NCBI GenBank assembly: GCA_937880175.1
Contig: CALFLO010000166.1
Location: 1 to 11,196, forward strand
Source of the DNA: an uncultured Gluconobacter sp.
Lineage (GTDB): Bacteria > Pseudomonadota > Alphaproteobacteria > Acetobacterales > Acetobacteraceae
Length of the DNA: 11,196 bases
Direction: 5' to 3'
The translations under genes and the position numbers were made by a program. The notes beneath the pieces are model-generated. The model saw only the letters and a program-made list of their open reading frames with translations, did not search any database and had not been told where the DNA came from. Shown here piece after piece: positions 6,927 through 11,196 of the stretch (position 1 is the stretch's first letter; each line of letters begins with the position of its first letter).

Positions 6927-7754
6927 TCAGCTCCGGTTCAGGGCCTCGTGCACAAGGGCGCGCAGGGGGCCGTGAAGGTTGGTGTTTCCGGCGACGACAT
7001 TGACGTCATCGGGGAGGTCATGGAGTTCTTTTCCGTCCGGATCGGTCGCATAGCCACCGGCTTCACGGACCAGAAGCAGGCCGGCCGCGCAGTCCCAGGG
7101 CTTGATGCCGAATTCCCAGTAACCGTCGTAACGGCCTGCGGCGACCCATGCGAGATCAAGCGCAGCGGCACCGAAGCGGCGAATCCCGGCGACCTGAGGC
7201 ATCAGGGCGCCGAGGACGCGGGCGAACGGCAGGCGGCTGCTGCCCGGGACCTTCGCAAACGGAATGCCCGTTGCGAAAACGGCTTCCAGCATATTGCGGC
7301 GGCCGGAGACGCGGAGGCGGCGTTCATTGACGAATGCGCCGACGCCCTTTTCGGCCCAGAACATTTCGTTAGCGGCCGGGTTATAGACAACCGCTGCAGC
7401 CATTTCGATTGTTCCGTCCGGCAGCTTGCGCTGAAGGCCGATGGAGATGGCCCAGTGCGGGATGCCGTGCAGGAAGTTGGTCGTGCCGTCCAGTGGATCG
7501 ACGATCCAGCGCCAGGTCCAGTTGTCCCCGCCCGAAGCGCCGCTTTCTTCCATCAGGAAGGCGTAGCCGGGGCGGGCACGGCTCAGTTCCTCGCGGAGGA
7601 TGGCCTCGGCGCGCAGGTCGGCCTGGGAGACGAAATCTCCCGGGCCCTTGATGCTGACCTGAAGCTGTTCGACCTCGGCAAAGTCACGGAGCAGACGGCG
7701 CGAGGCCTTCTGCGCCGCGCCCTGCATGACGGCAATGTGCGGGGAGAGACGCAT
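6927..7754 (-). CDS. Inositol-1-monophosphatase family phosphatase (SuhB-like)
   Basis: A 275-residue soluble enzyme of the Li+-sensitive, Mg2+-dependent sugar-phosphatase superfamily. Metal-binding motifs are all present: MEESG (68-72, metal-binding Glu), WIVDPLDGTTNF (83-94, with D86 and D89) and KPWDCAAG (218-225, with D221). Length matches SuhB/IMPase (about 265-275). The family hydrolyses inositol phosphates, and members also act on histidinol phosphate, fructose-1,6-bisphosphate or 3'-phosphoadenosine-5'-phosphate. SuhB also assists rRNA transcription antitermination in E. coli. Sequence alone does not decide among these. The ATG at 7754 comes 6 bp after the efp stop, and its Shine-Dalgarno (AAGGA) lies inside the last codons of efp, so it is co-transcribed and probably coupled with efp. 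Confidence 0.88.
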   Translation of the reverse strand: MRLSPHIAVMQGAAQKASRRLLRDFAEVEQLQVSIKGPGDFVSQADLRAEAILREELSRARPGYAFLMEESGASGGDNWTWRWIVDPLDGTTNFLHGIPHWAISIGLQRKLPDGTIEMAAAVVYNPAANEMFWAEKGVGAFVNERRLRVSGRRNMLEAVFATGIPFAKVPGSSRLPFARVLGALMPQVAGIRRFGAAALDLAWVAAGRYDGYWEFGIKPWDCAAGLLLVREAGGYATDPDGKELHDLPDDVNVVAGNTNLHGPLRALVHEALNRS

Positions 7755-7760
7755 GCTGGA

Positions 7761-8327
7761 TCAGTCCTTCGCGCGTTCGACGTAGGATGCGTCTTCCGTG
7801 CGGACAACGATGCGCTCGCCAGCTTCGATGAATGGCGGCACCAGCGTTTTCACGCCATTGGACAGCACGGCGGGCTTGTAGGACGAGCTGGCCGTCTGGC
7901 CCTTGACCACCGGATCGGCTTCCGTGATTTCTAGCGTCACATGCGGCGGTAGTTCCACGCCCACCGGGTCACCTTCGACCAGCTTGACGTTGAGCGCCAT
8001 GTTGTCCTGCAGGAAAGCGAACTGGTCGCCGAAGATGTCCTTGGCGAGGATCAGCTGCTCGAACGTTTCCGGATCCATCAGGACGACATTGTCACCGTCC
8101 ATGTAGGAATAGGTGTAGTCCTTGTCTTCCGTCATGAGACGCTCGACGGAATCTGCCGTTCTCCAGCGCTCGTTGGTCTTGTTGCCCGTCTTGAGATCGC
8201 GCATTTCGACCTGGATGAAGGCGCCACCCTTGCCCGGGGTGATGATCTGCTGCTTGAGAACCGTCCAGCGGCGGCCGTCATGCTCGATGACCTGCCCTGC
8301 CCGGATAAGGTTGGCTTGCTGTTTCAT
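7761..8327 (-). CDS. efp: Elongation factor P
   Basis: A 188-residue translation factor with three beta-barrel domains that binds between the P and E sites and promotes peptide bonds at consecutive prolines. The N-terminal KOW-like domain carries the loop TPGKGGA (30-36) with K33 at the tip. In E. coli the equivalent lysine is beta-lysylated by EpmA, and the PGKG loop together with epmA and epmB further along marks this as the beta-lysine type, not the rhamnosylated arginine type. The C-terminal OB domains contain GVELPPHVTLEI and the conserved SYKPAVLSNG region. AGGA lies 7 bases before the ATG. It is the first gene of a run continuing into the phosphatase after 6 bp, and has a 215-bp divergent upstream region. 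Confidence 0.97.
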   Translation of the reverse strand: MKQQANLIRAGQVIEHDGRRWTVLKQQIITPGKGGAFIQVEMRDLKTGNKTNERWRTADSVERLMTEDKDYTYSYMDGDNVVLMDPETFEQLILAKDIFGDQFAFLQDNMALNVKLVEGDPVGVELPPHVTLEITEADPVVKGQTASSSYKPAVLSNGVKTLVPPFIEAGERIVVRTEDASYVERAKD

Positions 8328-8378
8328 GCTTGTGTCCTGATGACCCTGTCTGAGGGATTTTCTGTCACGTCTTGTGGG

Positions 8379-8408
8379 CTTCTAGCGCCGCACAGGGGCT
8401 CTAAGCAA
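8379..8408 (-). promoter_or_regulatory. Candidate efp promoter
   Basis: On the minus strand, TTGCTT (complement of 8403-8408) and TAGAAG (complement of 8379-8384) are separated by 18 bp and lie about 50 bp before the efp ATG. Each matches 4 of 6 bases of the sigma-70 consensus. The position suits the first gene of the operon, but the match is only moderate and it was found by eye. Confidence 0.3.
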
Positions 8409-8529
8409 GGCCAAGGGAGGCATGACGCTTTGCGGCTTCAGGAAAGTGTGAAGGGCGGGGGGCTTGGGGCGCAGCGTCGGACAGGTCATGTCAGAATGTG
8501 TCGCTGTCCTGATGCTCAGGGCGAAAGGC

Positions 8530-8535
8530 AAGGAG
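8530..8535 (+). promoter_or_regulatory. Strong Shine-Dalgarno of the AhpD-like gene
   Basis: AAGGAG sits 7 bases before the ATG at 8543. It is the best ribosome-binding site in the window and fixes the start of this small gene. Confidence 0.7.
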
Positions 8536-8542
8536 AAGCCGC

Positions 8543-8851
8543 ATGTATGATATGAAAAACCTCTCGCGCATTTCCCATCTTGAAGCCAACGCCTCCAAAG
8601 GGATGGATGCTTTCTGGCAGTTCGATCGTGCCGCCTTCGAGGAAGGTGCGGTCAGCGCCCTGACCAAACAGCTCGCCGCCGTGGCCGTGGCACTGACGAC
8701 GCAGTGCCCGTATTGTATCGAACTTCACGTCAAGGCCGCGCGTGAAGCCGGGGCGACGGATGCCCAGCTTTCCGAGATCGCTCTCGTGGCGGCTGCCATC
8801 CGCGCGGGCGGGGCGATTACGCATGCGACGCATATGTTCGACGCGAAATAA
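8543..8851 (+). CDS. Carboxymuconolactone decarboxylase/AhpD-like family protein
   Basis: A 102-residue cytosolic protein of the all-helical CMD/AhpD fold. QCPYCIELH (54-62) gives the CxxCxxxH active site of the AhpD-like branch: C55, C58 and H62. It is followed by AAREAGATDAQLSEIALVAAAIRAGG, the second-helix pattern typical of the family. Such small CxxC members are thiol-disulfide or peroxide-reducing proteins rather than lactone decarboxylases, which lack the cysteines. The physiological substrate is not evident. The gene stands alone: divergent from efp by 215 bp and convergent with epmB, 25 bp away. I saw no convincing promoter, only an inverted repeat at 8479-8509 that might be an operator. 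Confidence 0.88.
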   Translation: MYDMKNLSRISHLEANASKGMDAFWQFDRAAFEEGAVSALTKQLAAVAVALTTQCPYCIELHVKAAREAGATDAQLSEIALVAAAIRAGGAITHATHMFDAK

Positions 8852-8857
8852 GAACCT

Positions 8858-8873
8858 GCCTCTGTGTTGAGGC
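8858..8873. terminator. Weak hairpin between convergent AhpD-like and epmB genes
   Basis: GCCTC (8858-8862) and GAGGC (8869-8873) form a 5-bp stem with a 6-base loop in the 25-bp gap between two convergent stop codons. It could serve both directions, but there is no T-tract either way and the stem is short. Confidence 0.25.
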
Positions 8874-8876
8874 GTG

Positions 8877-9947
8877 TCAGGTGAAGCTGCACGCCTCTCC
8901 GTCTGGCGTGGAGACCGTGCCGGGAGAGGTTGGGTCCAGGTATTCCGGGCCAATCGGGACTTTGCCGCGTCCACCCGGAATATCGAGAACATAGGTCGGC
9001 CAGGCCAGCCCCGTGACGCGTCCGCGAAGCTGCCTCAGCAGGGCCTGACCTTCCGCGACCGGGACGTGGAAATGTCCCGTTCCGGCGGCGGCGTCCAGAT
9101 GGTGCAGGTAATAGGGTTTGACCCGTGCCCTGATGAACGCCCGCAGCAGGGCTTCCAGACTTTCGACAGTATCATTGACCCCGCGCAGCAGAACGGACTG
9201 TGACAGGACCGGAATGGCGCGGGACAGCACGGCGCGGATGGCCTTTGTGGCCTGAGGTGTCAGCTCGCTGGCATGGTTGGCATGCACGACCAGCCACATG
9301 GAGCGGTCCGTTTCCATTGCATCCAGCAGCTCTTCCGTCATGCGGGCCGGATCGGCGACGGGCACGCGGGAGTGGATGCGGATGGTCTCAATATGGTCAA
9401 TGTCCGACAGGGACTGCACGATGTGTTTCAGGCGACGGGGGGCCAGCATGAGCGGATCGCCGCCCGTGAGGATGATTTCGCGGATATCGGGATGCTGCCG
9501 GATCCAGTCGAGCGCCGTTTCAAGCTGCGCGTCGCTCAGAAGCCCACCGCCCGGCCCGACATGCTCGCGCCGGAAGCAGAAGCGGCAATAGAGCGGGCAG
9601 ACCAGCAAAGGCTTGAGCAGAGCGCGGTCGGCATAGCGGTGCACGATGCCGGGGACGGGAGACAGGGCATCGTCCCCGATCGGGTCTGCGTCTTCGTGAG
9701 GCAGTGTAACGAGTTCGCGCGCATCGGGGATGACCTGTAAGGCGATGGGGTCGTCCGGATGGGTGATCAGGTCCTGAAAGGCGGCTGGAATGGCCATGGT
9801 GAAGCGTTCGCCCACCGCTTCGAGCGTTGCGCGGTTGGCTTCCGTCGCCATCCCCGCGTCGATCAGGTCGGATGGCGTACGAAGTGTGTGACGTTTTGCA
9901 GAACGTCCCGCAAAATGCCTCTGGGCTGTCTTGACCATATCATCCAT
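8877..9947 (-). CDS. epmB: EF-P--(R)-beta-lysine pathway lysine 2,3-aminomutase (EpmB/KamA-like radical SAM)
   Basis: A 356-residue radical-SAM, PLP-dependent enzyme that moves the alpha-amino group of lysine to the beta position, making the beta-lysine that EpmA loads on EF-P. The [4Fe-4S] motif CPLYCRFC has C117, C121 and C124, followed by FRREHVG. ILTGGDPLML is the SAM-binding GGD motif. DIPGGRGKVP (322-331) carries K329 at the PLP-lysine position. The length, shorter than clostridial KamA (about 416), fits EpmB, and so does the epmA neighbour. An AGAGG six bases before the ATG at 9947 supports this start; an in-frame ATG three codons later is an alternative. It is divergent from epmA with 53 bp between start codons. 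A free lysine aminomutase role is possible but less likely here. Confidence 0.92.
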   Translation of the reverse strand: MDDMVKTAQRHFAGRSAKRHTLRTPSDLIDAGMATEANRATLEAVGERFTMAIPAAFQDLITHPDDPIALQVIPDARELVTLPHEDADPIGDDALSPVPGIVHRYADRALLKPLLVCPLYCRFCFRREHVGPGGGLLSDAQLETALDWIRQHPDIREIILTGGDPLMLAPRRLKHIVQSLSDIDHIETIRIHSRVPVADPARMTEELLDAMETDRSMWLVVHANHASELTPQATKAIRAVLSRAIPVLSQSVLLRGVNDTVESLEALLRAFIRARVKPYYLHHLDAAAGTGHFHVPVAEGQALLRQLRGRVTGLAWPTYVLDIPGGRGKVPIGPEYLDPTSPGTVSTPDGEACSFT

Positions 9948-10000
9948 GTGATGCCTCTAGCGGTGCGGGTCCCGGTTTTGCAACAGGAGCGAGAGACGTC
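9948..10000. promoter_or_regulatory. Divergent epmB/epmA control region
   Basis: Only 53 bp separate the two start codons, so promoters for the two EF-P modification enzymes must overlap here or lie in each other's 5' coding parts. A TTGACC at 9931-9936 inside epmB is a possible epmA -35, but its -10 partner is poor. AGGAG at 9985-9989 is the likely epmA ribosome-binding site, 11 bases from the ATG. AGAGG on the minus strand serves epmB. Confidence 0.4.
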
Positions 10001-10996
10001 ATGACCGTATTGTCTGCCGATCCGGGTCGGATCGCTGAACGCCTGCCTTTGCTTGAGCGGCGTACGCAGATGGTCAGATCGGTTCGGACTTTCTTTGAAG
10101 AGCGCGGTTATCTGGAAGTTGAAACGCCCTGCGCGGTTCCGGTTCCGGGTGAAGAGGTTCATCTGCGTTGTTTCAGGACCGAGCTTGAGCGGCCGGACGG
10201 CTCACGCGAGGCGCGCTTCCTGCATACAAGCCCGGAATTCGCGATGAAGCGGATCGTCGCCGCCACGGGACGGGCCGTGTTCCAGATGGCGCGTGTCTGG
10301 CGCAATGGCGAGGCCAGCAATACGCATTCCCCTGAATTCACCATGCTGGAATGGTATCGTCCTGACGCGGATCTGTCGTCTCTCATGGATGAGACCGAAG
10401 CGTTCCTGCGGGTGCTTCTGCCGCCTGTGGTGCATCGCGGCATGGATGTCATCGATCTTTCCCAGCCCTTCGAGCGCCTCACGATGCAGGCCGCGTTCGC
10501 GCGTTATGTGGGCGCGGATCTGCTGGGAACGGCGGGGAATGCCGAAGCTCTGGCTGCACAGGCGCATATTGGTCTGCGAAACGGGGAAAACTGGGAGGAC
10601 CTGTTTTTCCGGCTCCTGCTTGAGCGTGTGGAGCCCATGATCGGGCGTGAACGCCCGACATTCCTGACCCACTGGCCCGCCGAGCAGGCGGCCCTTGCGC
10701 GGCGGGACCCCGAGGACGGGCGCGCGGCGCTGCGGTTCGAGCTTTATGTGGGTGGACTGGAACTGGCCAACGCTTTCGAGGAACTGACCGATCCGGTGGA
10801 GCAACGGCAGCGTTTTGCAACGGATCGTAAGCGGCGTGTGGAAATGTCGCCGGATCAGGACTGGATGATGGACGAGGCGTTTCTGGCGGCGTTGCCGGAT
10901 CTGCCGCCCTGCTCAGGCATCGCGCTCGGATTCGACCGTCTCGTCATGCTGGCGACCGGTGCGCCGCGGATCAGTGACATTTTGTGGTTGGCCTGA
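10001..10996 (+). CDS. epmA: EF-P--(R)-beta-lysine ligase EpmA (GenX/PoxA, LysRS paralogue)
   Basis: A 331-residue class II synthetase-like enzyme that activates (R)-beta-lysine with ATP and transfers it to the loop lysine of EF-P instead of tRNA. It matches the LysRS catalytic core only: the anticodon-binding OB domain (about 150 residues) is absent, the hallmark of EpmA. Visible motifs are LHTSPEFAMKR (74-84), motif 2 FQMARVWRNGEASNTHSPEF (94-113) followed by TMLEWYR, ELANAFEELTDP, and motif 3 GIALGFDRLVML (306-317). A308 stands where LysRS has Gly; E. coli EpmA has Ala there (A298), and that residue is known to affect amino-acid choice. Length matches E. coli EpmA (325). It is divergent from epmB. 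EpmC, the hydroxylase of the E. coli pathway, is not in this window. Confidence 0.95.
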   Translation: MTVLSADPGRIAERLPLLERRTQMVRSVRTFFEERGYLEVETPCAVPVPGEEVHLRCFRTELERPDGSREARFLHTSPEFAMKRIVAATGRAVFQMARVWRNGEASNTHSPEFTMLEWYRPDADLSSLMDETEAFLRVLLPPVVHRGMDVIDLSQPFERLTMQAAFARYVGADLLGTAGNAEALAAQAHIGLRNGENWEDLFFRLLLERVEPMIGRERPTFLTHWPAEQAALARRDPEDGRAALRFELYVGGLELANAFEELTDPVEQRQRFATDRKRRVEMSPDQDWMMDEAFLAALPDLPPCSGIALGFDRLVMLATGAPRISDILWLA

Positions 10997-11024
10997 TCTT
11001 TTCGGAACTTGCAGGAGTTTTAAT

Positions 11025-11044
11025 CCTTCTTTTGCGTCAGAAGG
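11025..11044. repeat. Short inverted repeat downstream of epmA
   Basis: CCTTCT (11025-11030) and AGAAGG (11039-11044) can form a 6-bp stem with an 8-base loop, 28 bp after the epmA stop. No T-tract follows on the plus strand, so it is not a clear terminator. It may be chance, or may mark the leader of the lipoprotein gene. Confidence 0.25.
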
Positions 11045-11106
11045 GCTAGAACGTGTCGAAAGAGGAACATGACCGCGTTGCAGCGGCACAGTCGGGGAAG
11101 ATGAAG

Positions 11107-11196
11107 ATGAAAAAAGTTGGACTGCTGTCTGTCCTGGTGCTGCTGGGCCTTTCCGCCTGTGAAGTCCCGACCCTTCAGCAGCGCAAGGTGCTGGAT
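11107..11196 (+). CDS. Partial lipoprotein gene (N-terminal 30 residues only)
   Basis: The frame runs off the right end, so only a lipoprotein signal peptide and a few mature residues are seen. It has a basic start (MKKVG), a hydrophobic stretch LLSVLVLLGL, and the lipobox LSAC with C18, which would be lipidated and cleaved by signal peptidase II. The +2 residue is Glu, not Asp, which suggests sorting to the outer membrane. GGGGA at 11094-11098 lies 8 bases before the ATG at 11107, so I prefer this start. An in-frame ATG at 11101 would have the same site only 3-4 bases away. The visible mature part (CEVPTLQQRKVLD) is too short for family assignment. It is probably its own transcription unit, 110 bp after epmA. 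Confidence 0.75.
   Translation, partial: MKKVGLLSVLVLLGLSACEVPTLQQRKVLD

Noticed and set aside
6912..7934. 340-codon plus-strand open frame
   Set aside because: It is antisense to the phosphatase and the end of efp, both clear by motif. No recognisable protein features.
9954..9983. Promoter TTGCAA-18-TAGAGG for epmB
   Set aside because: The putative -10 coincides with the AGAGG ribosome-binding site six bases before the ATG and matches the consensus poorly; the transcript would lack a leader.
5480..11049. CTAG tetranucleotides clustered in intergenic regions (about 6881, 8384, 9959, 11047)
   Set aside because: CTAG is rare in many bacteria and I also saw it inside genes (about 5480 and 7931). 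The count is too small and was not made exhaustively.

Overview
The window is an ordinary-looking stretch of a GC-rich alphaproteobacterial chromosome. The best fit from gene content and protein style is an acetic acid bacterium (Acetobacteraceae, Gluconobacter-like), but genus is an inference and no rRNA or other marker is present. The first 47 bases are not biological. They are an Illumina Nextera library adapter (end of P5, an 8-base i5 index, the read-1 primer site and the Tn5 mosaic end) left on the end of a contig, so genomic sequence starts at about base 48 and the window opens at a contig edge.

Layout. (a) 105-662, plus strand: a biliverdin-producing heme oxygenase, whose 3' end overlaps by 10 bp a convergent gene. 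(b) 653-8327, minus strand, read right to left: efp (elongation factor P), an inositol-monophosphatase family phosphatase, a secreted Pro-rich OmpA-like protein, a MotA/ExbB-like proton-channel subunit, a MotB-like OmpA protein with a long coiled coil, a hairpin terminator, lepA (elongation factor 4), and a family 2-type glycosyltransferase. Gaps within the two blocks are 3 to 60 bp, so efp to the MotB-like gene looks like one operon and lepA-glycosyltransferase a second. (c) 8543-8851, plus strand: a small AhpD-like CxxC protein, divergent from efp. (d) 8877-9947, minus strand: epmB, a KamA-like radical-SAM lysine aminomutase. (e) 10001-10996, plus strand: epmA, a truncated LysRS paralogue, divergent from epmB. 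(f) the start of a lipoprotein gene at 11107, running off the right end.

How the genes work together. EF-P, EpmB and EpmA form a complete beta-lysylation set: EpmB makes (R)-beta-lysine from lysine, EpmA attaches it to the loop lysine of EF-P (K33 here), and modified EF-P relieves stalling at polyproline. LepA is a second translation GTPase, so the window is rich in translation factors. The less-explained part is the three-gene envelope module downstream of efp: a MotA/ExbB-like channel, a MotB-like partner keeping the channel aspartate and peptidoglycan-binding residues, and a periplasmic Pro-rich OmpA-like protein. It has the parts of a non-flagellar proton-driven motor anchored to the cell wall, with no flagellar, TonB-receptor or Zorya effector genes beside it. 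It is the best candidate here for uncharacterised biology. I found no tRNA, rRNA, CRISPR array, insertion sequence, prophage or other clear sign of horizontal transfer.
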